Shown here piece by piece: positions 7,623 to 16,695 of a stretch of 40,589 nucleotides of DNA. Source of the DNA: Rhodovibrionaceae bacterium (GTDB lineage Bacteria; Pseudomonadota; Alphaproteobacteria; Kiloniellales; DSM-21159). Each line of letters opens with the position of its first letter. Position 1 is the stretch's first letter. The position numbers and the translations under genes were made by a program. The notes under the pieces were generated by a model, which did no database searches, was not told where the DNA came from, and saw only the letters and a list, made by a program, of their open reading frames with translations. The stretch is taken from assembly GCA_028285215.1 (NCBI GenBank), contig JANQPZ010000288.1, positions 1-40,589 of the forward strand, in the 5' to 3' direction.

Positions 7623-10572
7623 GCAAACGCTCGTGGTCCGGGTCGACGAAGACGGGGTCGCAGATCTGGCCGCGGTAGAGTCCCTCGCGCAAGGGGTCGT
7701 AAATGGTGATCTCCTCGCCCAGCCGTTCGCGCCCACGCTTCAGGAAAGCCAGGCCGATCCAGGATTCCAGGATCGGCGAGTAGGCGACCGAGGCGACGAA
7801 GCCCTGGTCGCTCTCGACCGCAGGCGTTTCGCCCGGCGTCAGGAGATGGGCGCCGGCTCGCAGCTTGGCGCCGCGGCTCAAGGGCTTGAGCCCGACCAGG
7901 ACCGGCCGATCGGGCGCCTCGAAGGCTTCGCGCCGGCTCATGGCGCGGCCGATGTAGTCCTTCTTGCCGGAGAGCATCTTGCCGAGCCCCAGGTCCTGGG
8001 CCGTGGTGCGGCCGTCCAGTTCGCCGCCGGCCGGGTGGCCCTTCTCGATGCGCAGGGTGGAGAGTGCCTCGCCGCCATAGGGCAGGATGCCGAAGTCGGC
8101 GCCGTAGCGCAGCAGGGCGTCGGCCAGTTCCTCGCTGTAGTCGGCGGGCACGGCGATCTCGTAGGCCAGCTCGCCGGAGAAGGAGATGCGGAACAGCCGC
8201 GCCGGCAGACCGCCCAGCACCGTCGTCTCGGCCGCCGCCAGGAAGGGAAAGGCGTCATTGGAGACGTCAAGGTCGTCGAGGATGCGCTGCAGCACCTTGC
8301 GCGCCTGCGGCCCGGCCAGAGCGACCTGGCCCCACTGATCGGTGACGGAGGCGACCTGTACGTCGAGATCCGGCCAGAGCGACTGCAAGCAGAATTCCAG
8401 GTGCGCCATGACCGGGCCGGCATTGGCCGTGGTCGTGGTCATGAGATAGTGCTGCTCGCCCAGCCGGCTGGTGGTGCCGTCGTCCATGACGAAGCCGTCC
8501 TCGCGCAGCATCAGGCCGTAGCGCGCCTTGCCGACCGGCAGGGTCTTCCAGCCGTTGCAGTAGACGCGGTTGAGAAACTCGGCAGCGTCCGCGCCCTGGA
8601 TGTCGATCTTGCCCAGGGTAGAGACATCGCAGAGGCCGACACGGCTGCGCACGCCACGCACCTCCCGGCACATGGCGGCGAACCAGTCTTCCTCACCGCG
8701 CGGATAGTGGGAGGGGCGCATCCAGGCGCCGGCCTCGATCATCTCCGCACCTTGGCGCAGCATCCAACGATGCAAGGGGGAGCGGCGGACCGGCCGGTAC
8801 TCGGCGCCGACATGCGGCCCGGCCAGGGCACCCAGCGGAACCGGCGTATAGGCAGGGCGGTAGGTGGTGGTCCCGACCTGGGGGATCGGCCGGCCGGTGA
8901 CCTCGGCCAGGATCGCCAGCCCGTTGACGTTGGAGAGCTTGCCCTGGTCGGTCGCCATGCCGAGGGTCGTGTAGCGCTTCATCAACTCGACCGAGCTGTA
9001 GCCCTCGGCTACCGCCAGCGGAATGTCCTTGGTGGTGACGTCGTTCTGGAAGTCGACGAAGGCCTTGCCCTTTGCCTCCTTGACCCACCAGAGCGGCGCC
9101 ACGGCACAGGGCTCCTCAGGGCAGGCCGGCAGCGCAACCTCCGGCGCCTTGCGCCCCAAGTCTTCGCAAATCTCCGTCACCGCGGCCAAGGCGGACTGGA
9201 AGCAGGCAGCGGTGGTCATGTGACCGGCCGCCGCACCCGCGACGCGCAAGCCGGTCCCGACGTCGGCCGGCAAGAACGCAGCGATCTCTTCGTCCCAGAC
9301 CGGCTTGGTTCCACGATGGCAGGTGAGATGCAGGATCGGGTTCCAGCCGCCCGACATCAGCAGGGTATCGCACTCGAGCGGAATCCGACGGCCCTGCCCC
9401 CGGTCGACGATCTCAATCGCCTTAAGACTGCGACCGCCCTTGGCATCAGCCACCACCGTCTGCTGCCGAACGCGACAGTCCAAGCCGTGGTCGGCAGGTC
9501 CCTCCGCACGCGCATCGATCACACAGGCCAAGGGCACACCGGCGGCCTGCAGATCGCGCGCCACCTGGTAGCCGCTGTCGCCGTTGGTGAAGACCGCGAC
9601 CTTGCGGCCCGGCGCCACGCCGTAGCGGTTGACCAGCGTCTGTCCGGCCGAAGCCAGTAGCACGCCGGGGCGGTCGTTGCCGCCGAAGACCAGGGGCCGC
9701 TCCTCCGCGCCGGCGCAGAGCAGCGCGCGCTTCGCCTGGATCCGCCAGTAAATGAGACGCGGCAGATGCTCGGGCGGTACCGGCAGGTGATCGGCCACCC
9801 GCTCCAGCGCGCCGAAGAGGTTGCCGTCGTACCAGCCGAACACCGTCGTGCGGCTGAGCAGCCGGACGTTGGGCGCGGTCTCCAGCTCGGCCAGAACGCG
9901 GTCGCGCCAGGTCAACGGCCCCTCCTCGCCCAGAGGTGTCGCGCGGCTGAGCAACTGGCCGCCCGGCTCCGGCTGGTCGTCCGCCAGGATCACCCGCAGT
10001 CCAGCGCGCGCCGCTGCCAGGGCAGCGATCAGGCCGGACGGCCCGGCACCGACGACCAGCAGGTCGCAGTGCAGATTTCCCTTCTCGTAGCTGTCCGGGT
10101 CCGGTGCGTGGGTGCCGCGACCGAGGCCGGCGGCACGGCGAATCAGCGGCTCGTAGACCCGTTCCCAGAAAGCAGCGGGCCACATGAAGGTCTTGTAGTA
10201 GAAACCGGCCGGCAGGAAAGGCGAAAGCAGCTGATTGACCGCGCCGACATCGAAGTTGCGCGACGGCCAGGCGTTCTGGCTCCACGCCTCCAGGCCGTCG
10301 TAGAGTTCCACCGTGGTGGCGCGGCTGTTGGGCTCCAACCGCGCACCGCCGCGCAGCTCAACAAGGGCATTGGGCTCGGCCGGCCCGTCGGTCAGCAGGC
10401 CGCGCGGGCGATGGTACTTGAAACTGCGGCCGAGCAGCCGGACGCCATTGGCCGTCAGCGCGCTGGCCAGCGTGTCGCCGGGGTGGCCGCCGAAGGCCTC
10501 GCCGTCGAAGGTGAAATCGAGACGCCGGCTGCGGTCGATCCGTCCGCCGCTGTCGAGACGGTAGCCGCTCAC
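7615..10572 (-). CDS. soxA: Sarcosine oxidase alpha subunit
   Basis: This is the 985-residue large subunit. Residues 1-100 resemble the 2Fe-2S-ferredoxin-like domain that opens SoxA (GHPGDTLASALTANG, GRSFKYHRPRG) and lack the cluster cysteines. A Rossmann dinucleotide-binding domain has VGAGPSG at 174-180. The C-terminal third is GcvT-like and binds tetrahydrofolate. In the known complex, sarcosine is oxidised at the beta subunit, electrons reach oxygen through the flavins, and the methylene group is captured here as 5,10-methylene-tetrahydrofolate. It overlaps soxD by 4 bases (ATGA) at its start and soxG at its end. Its length equals that of family members. Related N-methyl amines, such as methylproline or N-methylglutamate-like compounds, are possible substrates. 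Confidence 0.95.
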   Translation of the reverse strand: MSGYRLDSGGRIDRSRRLDFTFDGEAFGGHPGDTLASALTANGVRLLGRSFKYHRPRGLLTDGPAEPNALVELRGGARLEPNSRATTVELYDGLEAWSQNAWPSRNFDVGAVNQLLSPFLPAGFYYKTFMWPAAFWERVYEPLIRRAAGLGRGTHAPDPDSYEKGNLHCDLLVVGAGPSGLIAALAAARAGLRVILADDQPEPGGQLLSRATPLGEEGPLTWRDRVLAELETAPNVRLLSRTTVFGWYDGNLFGALERVADHLPVPPEHLPRLIYWRIQAKRALLCAGAEERPLVFGGNDRPGVLLASAGQTLVNRYGVAPGRKVAVFTNGDSGYQVARDLQAAGVPLACVIDARAEGPADHGLDCRVRQQTVVADAKGGRSLKAIEIVDRGQGRRIPLECDTLLMSGGWNPILHLTCHRGTKPVWDEEIAAFLPADVGTGLRVAGAAAGHMTTAACFQSALAAVTEICEDLGRKAPEVALPACPEEPCAVAPLWWVKEAKGKAFVDFQNDVTTKDIPLAVAEGYSSVELMKRYTTLGMATDQGKLSNVNGLAILAEVTGRPIPQVGTTTYRPAYTPVPLGALAGPHVGAEYRPVRRSPLHRWMLRQGAEMIEAGAWMRPSHYPRGEEDWFAAMCREVRGVRSRVGLCDVSTLGKIDIQGADAAEFLNRVYCNGWKTLPVGKARYGLMLREDGFVMDDGTTSRLGEQHYLMTTTTANAGPVMAHLEFCLQSLWPDLDVQVASVTDQWGQVALAGPQARKVLQRILDDLDVSNDAFPFLAAAETTVLGGLPARLFRISFSGELAYEIAVPADYSEELADALLRYGADFGILPYGGEALSTLRIEKGHPAGGELDGRTTAQDLGLGKMLSGKKDYIGRAMSRREAFEAPDRPVLVGLKPLSRGAKLRAGAHLLTPGETPAVESDQGFVASVAYSPILESWIGLAFLKRGRERLGEEITIYDPLREGLYRGQICDPVFVDPDHERLHA

Positions 10573-10859
10573 GAGGCCTCCCTCCCGGCGGTCGCCTTAC
10601 GCGCCAGCTCCACCGAACGCACTTCATGAGTGGCCGTGTCCCGCTCCACCACCAGCCAGGCGCGGCAGCCGCCGACATGCTGCCAGAACTCCCGATGCAC
10701 ACCGCGCGGATTGTCGCGCAGATAGACGTAGTCGTACCAAGCCTCAGGATCGGACCCGGTATCATCGCCAGGCGCTTCGGGACGCTTCGGCCCGGCATCG
10801 CCGAGAACCGCGAACTCTTCGCTGGGGCGGGCGCCGCAGAAGGGGCAGTGAATCAGCAT
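10569..10859 (-). CDS. soxD: Sarcosine oxidase delta subunit
   Basis: This 96-residue zinc-binding subunit starts MLIHCPFCGARP, with the CxxC ligand pair at Cys5 and Cys8. The middle carries the family stretch YDYVYLRDNPRGVHREFWQHVGGCRAWL with the further His and Cys residues expected for the metal site. It sits between soxB (12 bases upstream) and soxA, whose ATG overlaps its stop as ATGA. It has a structural role in the tetramer. The length is normal. Confidence 0.94.
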   Translation of the reverse strand: MLIHCPFCGARPSEEFAVLGDAGPKRPEAPGDDTGSDPEAWYDYVYLRDNPRGVHREFWQHVGGCRAWLVVERDTATHEVRSVELARKATAGREAS

Positions 10860-10871
10860 GGTCTCCGCCTC

Positions 10872-12122
10872 CTAGTGCACGTTCGGGCGGGCGCCGCCGC
10901 CGCGCTCGTCGATCACCCGGCCGCTGCGGAAACGGTCGAGCCGGAACTTGGCGTTCAACGCATGGGGTTCGTCGCGGGCGATGGTGTGGGCAAAGCACCA
11001 GCCGGAAGCGGGCGTCGCCTTGAAGCCGCCGTAGCACCAGCCGCAGTTCAGATAGAGCCCCTCCACCGCCGTCTTGTCGATGATCGGGCTGCCGTCCATG
11101 GACATGTCCATGATGCCGCCCCAGGAGCGCAGCAGGCGCAGCCGCGAAACGCCAGGCATCATGGCGACGCCGGCCTCGACCACATGCTCGACGATGGGCA
11201 GGTTGCCGCGCTGGGCGTAGGAGTTGTAGCCGTCGATGTCGCCGCCGAAGACCAGCCCGCCCTTGTCGGACTGACTAACGTAAAAATGGCCGGCGCCGTA
11301 GGTGACGACCTGATCGATGTAGGGCTTGATCGCCTCGCTCACGAAGGCCTGCAGTACATGGCTTTCGATCGGCAGCTTGAGCCCCGCCATGGCCGCCGTG
11401 CGCGAGGAGTTGCCGGCCGTGGCCAGCCCCAGCTTCCCGCAGGCGATCCGGCCGCGGGACGTCTCGACTCCGGTGACTCGGCCTTGCTCGATCGAGATGC
11501 CCGTGATCTCGCAGTTCTGGATGATGTCGACCCCACGGCTGTCGGCGCCGCGGGCGTAGCCCCAGGCCACCGCATCGTGACGCACGGTGCCGCCGCGCCG
11601 CTGCAGCAGACCGCCGTGGATCGGGAAACGCGCGTTGTGGAAGTCCAGGAAAGGCACGAGCGCGCGCACCTGGTCCCGGTTCAGCAGTTCGGCATCGATC
11701 CCGTGCAGCCGCATGGCCGTACCGCGCCGGGCATAGGCGTCCCGCTGGGCGTCCGAGTGATAGAGGTTCAGGACACCGCGCTGGCTGACCATGGCATTGA
11801 AGTTGAAGTCCTGCTCCAGCCCTTCCCAGAGCTGCATCGACTTCTCGTAGAACTGCACGTTGCCGTCGAGCAGGTAGTTGGAGCGCACGATGGTGGTGTT
11901 GCGCCCGATGTTGCCGGAGCCGAGGTAGCCCTTCTCCAGCACCGCGACGTTGGCCAACCCGTGCTCCTTGGCCAGATAGTAGGCCGTGGCGAGACCATGC
12001 CCGCCGCCACCAACGATCACCGCGTCGTAGGCCGGTTTCGGTTCGGGGTTACGCCAAGCCGGCGCGACGGCCGAGAGTCCACCCAGCGCTTGCCTGACGA
12101 TGGAATGCCACCCGTAACGCAA
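10872..12122 (-). CDS. soxB: Sarcosine oxidase beta subunit
   Basis: This 416-residue catalytic subunit carries FAD and the amine site. The dinucleotide motif IVGGGGHGLATAYYLA lies at about 36-51. His182 in RHDAVAWG matches the histidine that carries covalent FMN in the Stenotrophomonas enzyme. No ATG fits the N-terminus; the TTG at 12120-12122 gives MRYGWHSIVRQAL, which matches the usual start (MxRYS...LLRxAL), so a TTG start is likely, with GGAG about 10 bases before it. It is the first gene of a minus-strand operon that continues through soxDAG into the deiminase and ABC genes. A LysR regulator is transcribed divergently from the same 114-base gap. Confidence 0.94.
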   Translation of the reverse strand: MRYGWHSIVRQALGGLSAVAPAWRNPEPKPAYDAVIVGGGGHGLATAYYLAKEHGLANVAVLEKGYLGSGNIGRNTTIVRSNYLLDGNVQFYEKSMQLWEGLEQDFNFNAMVSQRGVLNLYHSDAQRDAYARRGTAMRLHGIDAELLNRDQVRALVPFLDFHNARFPIHGGLLQRRGGTVRHDAVAWGYARGADSRGVDIIQNCEITGISIEQGRVTGVETSRGRIACGKLGLATAGNSSRTAAMAGLKLPIESHVLQAFVSEAIKPYIDQVVTYGAGHFYVSQSDKGGLVFGGDIDGYNSYAQRGNLPIVEHVVEAGVAMMPGVSRLRLLRSWGGIMDMSMDGSPIIDKTAVEGLYLNCGWCYGGFKATPASGWCFAHTIARDEPHALNAKFRLDRFRSGRVIDERGGGARPNVH

Positions 12123-12200
12123 AGGCCCCAGTCTCCTGCTCGGATTTGCTCGCCTTGTCCTTAAAACAAGATGGGCCCACCCAGAAAGACTTAAGAAAAA

Positions 12201-12236
12201 TTGCGAAAAGAAAATGGCTTACCTTATGATAAGGCT
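12201..12236 (+). promoter_or_regulatory. Promoter of the LysR gene with a palindrome over the -10 box; probably leaderless
   Basis: TTGCGA at 12201-12206 and TATGAT at 12225-12230 are spaced by 18 bases and fit a sigma-70 promoter. The expected start of transcription, about 7 bases after the -10 box, falls on the A of the ATG at 12237, which has no well-placed ribosome site. The perfect palindrome CCTTATGATAAGG (12222-12234) covers the -10 box and would suit autorepression. The gap is shared with soxB. Confidence 0.5.
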
Positions 12237-13202
12237 ATGAATCTGCACAGCCTCAGACTGTTCGCTACGGTGGTCGAGGCGGGCTCCATGAGCGAGGCCG
12301 CGGCGCAGCTCGGGGTGAGTCAATCGGCCATATCGCAGGCGATCAAGGCGCTGGAGGCCAACCTGGACGCCGAGCTGCTCGACCGCAGCCGCAAACCGGT
12401 GCGCCCGACGGCAGCCGGAGAAACCCTCTACAGCGAAAGCCGTCCTCTGCTGGCCGATGCGGAGCGCCTGCGGGCGCTGGTCGGACACGCCTCGGGCAAA
12501 GGTCTGCCGCGCCTGCAACTCGGACTGGTGGACTCGATCTGCGCTGCCGTCGGCCCGGGTATCGTTCCGGCGCTGGACGGCCTGGCGCAAGTCTGGTCGC
12601 TGCAGGCGGGCCTGAGTCACGAACTCGCCGAGTCCTTCCTGGAGCAGGCCCTCGACCTTGCGGTTATCTCTGAACCCGCGTTGCCCCGCAGACTTCCGCT
12701 GGCACAGCAAGACATCTGCCGCGAGACCTATCTGCTCGCCGTGCCCAAGAGCTACGGCGGGCCGCTCGACCGGCTGGAGCGGCTCTGCAACGAAGTGGAC
12801 CTGATCCGCTACTCGGCGCGCTCCGCCATCGGACAGCAAGTGGAACGGCACCTGGCACGTCTGCGCCTGGCGCCGCCGCGGCGGATGGAGTTCGACGATG
12901 CGGAGCCGACCCTGGCGATGGTCGCCGCGGCGCGCGGCTTCGCCATCACCACGCCGCTCTGCGTGCTGCAGGGCCAGACCTGGCTGCCCAAGATCAGGCT
13001 GGCTCCCCTGCCCGGCCCGCGCCTCGCCAAGGCCTTCGTCATGATCGCGCGGCCCGGCCGCTGCGACCTGGAGGCTGAGGCTCTGGCGGCCGCTTGCCGC
13101 CGAAGCCTGCGGCAGGAGACGTTGCCGCGCCTGGGGCGCCTCGATCCTCTGCTTGCCGAACGTCTGGCCGTGACGCCGGAACTCGAGGCGGATGTGCAAT
13201 GA
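12237..13202 (+). CDS. LysR-family transcriptional regulator, likely regulator of the sox operon
   Basis: This 321-residue regulator has an N-terminal winged helix-turn-helix (residues 1-60: LRLFATVVEAGSMSEAAAQL, then SQSAISQAIKALE) and a C-terminal effector-binding domain. The ATG at 12237 gives MNLHSLRLFATV, the usual LysR start. An in-frame TTG at 12201 would add 12 residues of no family character and coincides with the likely -35 box. It is divergent from soxB, the classical LysR layout, so it probably controls the sarcosine oxidase/deiminase/ABC operon in response to a pathway compound. It ends only 9 bases from the convergent SulP gene. The effector is unknown. Confidence 0.92.
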   Translation: MNLHSLRLFATVVEAGSMSEAAAQLGVSQSAISQAIKALEANLDAELLDRSRKPVRPTAAGETLYSESRPLLADAERLRALVGHASGKGLPRLQLGLVDSICAAVGPGIVPALDGLAQVWSLQAGLSHELAESFLEQALDLAVISEPALPRRLPLAQQDICRETYLLAVPKSYGGPLDRLERLCNEVDLIRYSARSAIGQQVERHLARLRLAPPRRMEFDDAEPTLAMVAAARGFAITTPLCVLQGQTWLPKIRLAPLPGPRLAKAFVMIARPGRCDLEAEALAAACRRSLRQETLPRLGRLDPLLAERLAVTPELEADVQ

Positions 13203-13211
13203 GACCCTGTC

Positions 13212-14972
13212 CTACTTGGCGGCAATCTGCGCTTCGAACGGCAGGTCGCTGGCCAGGGTGCGGAAGGCGTCGTACTGGCTGAGGAAGACCTGTCCGGTCA
13301 GCTCTTCCAGGAAATGCGAACGCTGCAGACGGTCCATTACCGGGCCCTTGACCTCCGAGAGGTGGAAAGTGACCCCGGCATCCTTAAGACGGTGGTTGAT
13401 CGCCTCAAGGCTCTCCAGGGCGCTGGCGTCGATCTCGTTGACCGCGGGGCACATGAGGACAAAGTGGTCGAGCTGCGGGTTGACAGCCACCAGATCGTAT
13501 ACCTTGTCCTCCAGATAGCGGGCGTTGGCGAAATAGAGACTCTCGTCGACGCGCAAGGTCGCCACCGTCTCGCTGGTGATCACCTTGTGGCGAAGCACAT
13601 TGCGGAAGTGCTCGGTTCCCGGAACCTGCCCGACGACCGCGACATGCGGCCGGCTGGTCTTGAAGAGATAAAGGGCAACAGACAGACCGACCCCCACGAC
13701 GATTCCCGCTTCGATGCCATAGACCAGAGTCAAGAGGATCGTCGCCGCCATGGCCGCGAAGTCGGCCTTGGAGTAAATCCAGGTGCGCTTCAGTGCGCCC
13801 AGGTCCACCAGCGACAGCACCGCGACGATAATGGTCGCCGCCAGGGTGGCCTTCGGTAGATAGAAAAGCAGCGGCGTCAGGAAAACCGTCGCCAGCGCGA
13901 TACCGACGGCGGTGAAGGCACCGGCCGCCGGCGTTTCGGCGCCGGCGTCGAAGTTGACCACCGAACGTGCGAAACCGCCGGTCACCGGATAGCCTCCGGA
14001 CAGGGAAGAAGCGATGTTCGAAGCGCCCAGCCCGACCAACTCCTGATCGGGATCGATCCGCTGCCGACGCTTGGCGGCCAGGGTTTGAGCCACAGAGACG
14101 GACTCCACAAAGCCGACGATGGAGATCAGCACGGCCGGCACCAGCAGCGACTGCCAGAGCTCGAAATCAAAGAGCGGCACCGCAAAGGGCGGCAGACCCT
14201 GCGGCACCTCGCCCACGATGGCCACGCCTGCCTGCCGCAGATTCAACCCGGCGGCCAGGGCGATGGTGACGGCGACGGCGAAGACCGGGCCGGCCTTGGC
14301 GATCACATCGGCGAGGCGCCGGTTGAGCCCGAGACGCAGCAACAGCGGTTTCAGAGAGCTGCGGACCCAGAAGAGGAAAGCGAGCGCACCCGCCCCGATC
14401 AGGAGAGTCGGCAGGTTGGTCTCGGAGATCCCGGCCGCCAGACCGGCCAGCAGATCGACCAGGGTATGGCCGCCGCCCGAGATGCCGAGGATATGCTTCA
14501 CCTGGCTGGTGGCGATGATCAGACCGGACGCGGTGATGAAGCCGGAGATCACCGGGTGGCTGAGAAAGTTCGCCAGGAATCCCAGCCGGAAGAGCCCCAT
14601 GGCGATCAGGAAAAGGCCCGAGAGCAGGGCGAGCACGATGGCGGCGCTCAGGTAGTCGGCCGTTCCCTGGGCCGCGACCTGACCGACCGCAGCGGCGGTC
14701 ATCAGAGAGACCACGGCGACCGGCCCGACCGCCAGCGCGCGGCTGGTGCCAAACACCGCATAGGCCACCAGCGGCAGGATCGAGGCATAGAGCCCAACCT
14801 CCGGCGGCAGGCCGGCGAGCAAGGCATAGGCCAGCGACTGGGGAATCAGCATGATGGTGACGATAACCGCCGCCACCAGGTCGTTGACTGCCGCATGCCG
14901 CCCGTAGCTGCGCCCCCATTGCAGTATCGGCAGCCAGCGACCAGCCCGCACGAGGAAGGCGCCTTTTCTCAA
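13212..14972 (-). CDS. SulP-family (SLC26) anion transporter with STAS domain
   Basis: This 586-residue inner-membrane transporter has about 12-14 hydrophobic segments followed by a C-terminal STAS domain (from about residue 470; EIDASALESLEAINHRL is the STAS core). The N-terminal signature region VTIMLIPQSLAYALLAGLPPEVGLYASILP is diagnostic of SulP. Substrates in the family are sulfate, bicarbonate or dicarboxylates. The start is the TTG at 14970-14972, preceded by GGAG at 6 bases. That ribosome site overlaps the TAG stop of the SQR-like gene, which implies coupling. Co-transcription with the persulfide dioxygenase-like and SQR-like genes suggests movement of sulfate or other sulfur oxyanions made by sulfide oxidation. 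The direction of transport is not shown. Confidence 0.92.
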   Translation of the reverse strand: MRKGAFLVRAGRWLPILQWGRSYGRHAAVNDLVAAVIVTIMLIPQSLAYALLAGLPPEVGLYASILPLVAYAVFGTSRALAVGPVAVVSLMTAAAVGQVAAQGTADYLSAAIVLALLSGLFLIAMGLFRLGFLANFLSHPVISGFITASGLIIATSQVKHILGISGGGHTLVDLLAGLAAGISETNLPTLLIGAGALAFLFWVRSSLKPLLLRLGLNRRLADVIAKAGPVFAVAVTIALAAGLNLRQAGVAIVGEVPQGLPPFAVPLFDFELWQSLLVPAVLISIVGFVESVSVAQTLAAKRRQRIDPDQELVGLGASNIASSLSGGYPVTGGFARSVVNFDAGAETPAAGAFTAVGIALATVFLTPLLFYLPKATLAATIIVAVLSLVDLGALKRTWIYSKADFAAMAATILLTLVYGIEAGIVVGVGLSVALYLFKTSRPHVAVVGQVPGTEHFRNVLRHKVITSETVATLRVDESLYFANARYLEDKVYDLVAVNPQLDHFVLMCPAVNEIDASALESLEAINHRLKDAGVTFHLSEVKGPVMDRLQRSHFLEELTGQVFLSQYDAFRTLASDLPFEAQIAAK

Positions 14973-14981
14973 GCTTCGCTC

Positions 14982-16664
14982 CTACTGCACCGACACTTCG
15001 GGCAGGCGCTCCGGCTTCACCATCCATTCGCGCCCCTTCAGCATGCCCTGCCAGTAGACCGGCGGCAGAATGCGCTCCTTCAACCACCAAGCCAGCCGGC
15101 TCGGCTTGCGGCTGTCGATGATCCAGGAGGGGAAGCTGGGCAGCAGCTTACCGCCGTAGCCGAACTCGGCCAGCACGATCTTGCCGCGCTCGACGGTCAG
15201 CGGACAGGAGCCATAGCCGTCGTAATGCGCCTGGAAGCGCGCATGTCCCATGTCGTAAAGCAGGTTCTGGGCCACAATCGGCGCCTGCTTGCGGGCGGCC
15301 GCCGCAGTCTTGGCATTGGGCGCGTTCATCACATCGCCCAGGCTGTAGACCTTCTCGAAGCTCTTGTGTCTCAGGGTCGATTGATCGACATCGACCCAGC
15401 CGGCGGCGTCGGCCAGAGGACCGACCCGAATGAAGTCCGGCGCGGTTTGCGGTGGACAGACATGCAACAGGTCGAAGTCGCGCTCGACCGTCTCGGTCCT
15501 GCCTTCGTCGTCCGTCTTGGCGAACCAGGCCTTCTTGGCCGGGCCGTCCACGGCGGTCAGATTGTGCTTGAAGTTCAGCTCGGCGCCGTAACGCTCGACG
15601 TAGTCCATCAGGGAGGGCACGTACTCTTTCACTCCAAAGAGCACCGGACCGGCATTGTAGAAGCCGATATCGATATCCTTCAGCCGGCCGGACCGGCGCC
15701 AGTGATCGGCCGAGAGGTACAGCGCCTTCTGCGGCGCGCCGGCACACTTGATCGGCATGGGCGGCTGGCTGAACAGCGCGTTGCCGGAACGGAGCTGCTG
15801 CACCAGGTCCCAGGTATAGGGCGCCAGATCGAAGCGGTAGTTGGAGGTGACGCCATTCTTGCCGAGCGTTTCGACCAGACCGTCGATGCGGTCCCAGTCG
15901 AGCTTGAGGCCCGGACACACCACAAGGCGCTGGTACTTCACCACCCGACAACCGTCGAGGATGACGGCATCCTCCTCCGGCTCGAAGGCGGCAACAGCGG
16001 CCTTCAGCCAGTGCACCCCTTTGGGAATCACGGATGCCATGGTGCGGACCGTCTCACCCGACGTGAAGACGCCGCCGCCGACCAGAGTCCAACCGGGCTG
16101 GTAGTAGTGGATGTCTGCCGGGTCGATGACGGCGACGTTCAGGTCGCGCTTGCGCTGCAGCAGGCTCGACGCCACGGAGACACCGGCCGCACCTCCGCCG
16201 ACGATCACCACGTCGTAGCTCGCGTCCGCCCGGTCGACCGGCGTCCTGCCGCCGTTGGCGATGCGGCGCACCACGCCGGACATATCGTAACCCGCGGCCT
16301 TGGCGCGCTGCAGGATCTCGGTCAGCTCCAGCCTCTCGGCCTGGGACAGGGACCAGAGCGTGACCGAGCGGGTGCCGCTGCGGCAGTAGGCGAAGACCGG
16401 GCCGGGCAGCTCGTCCAACGCCCGGCCGAAGGCGGCGGCATCCTCGTCGGTGACCTTGCCGCTGACAACGGGCAGGTATCGGGCCTCCAGCCCGGCTTTC
16501 TCGGCTTCGGCCGCAATCTCCTCGAAGGTCGCCTGGTCGGCGCCTTCGCCGTCAGGTCGATTGCAGAGGATAGCGCGATAACCCGCCGCCGCCAGAGCCG
16601 CCACGTCGGACGGAGCGATCTGGCCGGACACGGACAGGCGCGAAGAGACGATCTTCGGCTCCAT
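14982..16664 (-). CDS. Bifunctional DUF442 phosphatase-like / sulfide:quinone oxidoreductase-like protein
   Basis: This is a 560-residue fusion. Residues 1-110 are a DUF442 (dual-specificity phosphatase-like) domain with the loop YCRSGTRS (Cys94, Arg99). From about residue 150 comes a FAD-dependent oxidoreductase of the SQR type: VVIVGGGAAG at 152-161, the second-half motif YSLGDVMNAPNAKTAAAARKQAP, and conserved cysteines near CAGAPQKAL and in VVCPGLKL that could serve in sulfide oxidation. SQR-type enzymes oxidise sulfide at the membrane face and reduce quinone. The gene follows the metallo-hydrolase at 31 bases and precedes SulP, forming a sulfide/persulfide detoxification operon. In Agrobacterium Blh, as I recall, DUF442 is fused to the metallo-hydrolase instead. 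A role of the phosphatase-like domain as a sulfur-transfer unit is an inference. Confidence 0.88.
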   Translation of the reverse strand: MEPKIVSSRLSVSGQIAPSDVAALAAAGYRAILCNRPDGEGADQATFEEIAAEAEKAGLEARYLPVVSGKVTDEDAAAFGRALDELPGPVFAYCRSGTRSVTLWSLSQAERLELTEILQRAKAAGYDMSGVVRRIANGGRTPVDRADASYDVVIVGGGAAGVSVASSLLQRKRDLNVAVIDPADIHYYQPGWTLVGGGVFTSGETVRTMASVIPKGVHWLKAAVAAFEPEEDAVILDGCRVVKYQRLVVCPGLKLDWDRIDGLVETLGKNGVTSNYRFDLAPYTWDLVQQLRSGNALFSQPPMPIKCAGAPQKALYLSADHWRRSGRLKDIDIGFYNAGPVLFGVKEYVPSLMDYVERYGAELNFKHNLTAVDGPAKKAWFAKTDDEGRTETVERDFDLLHVCPPQTAPDFIRVGPLADAAGWVDVDQSTLRHKSFEKVYSLGDVMNAPNAKTAAAARKQAPIVAQNLLYDMGHARFQAHYDGYGSCPLTVERGKIVLAEFGYGGKLLPSFPSWIIDSRKPSRLAWWLKERILPPVYWQGMLKGREWMVKPERLPEVSVQ

Positions 16665-16695
16665 GACAGGTCTCCTGCAAAAACAGACGGCGGAC

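Noticed and set aside
7150-9660. An 836-codon plus-strand open frame opposite soxA and soxG
   Set aside because: It lies antisense to two clearly recognised sox genes and its product has no family character. Long antisense frames are common in GC-rich coding DNA with biased third positions.
7615-12122. Possibility that the sox genes encode a monomeric sarcosine oxidase or a dimethylglycine dehydrogenase
   Set aside because: Four genes in the order B-D-A-G, with the delta-subunit zinc motif and the GcvT-like tail on the alpha subunit, are specific to the heterotetrameric enzyme class.
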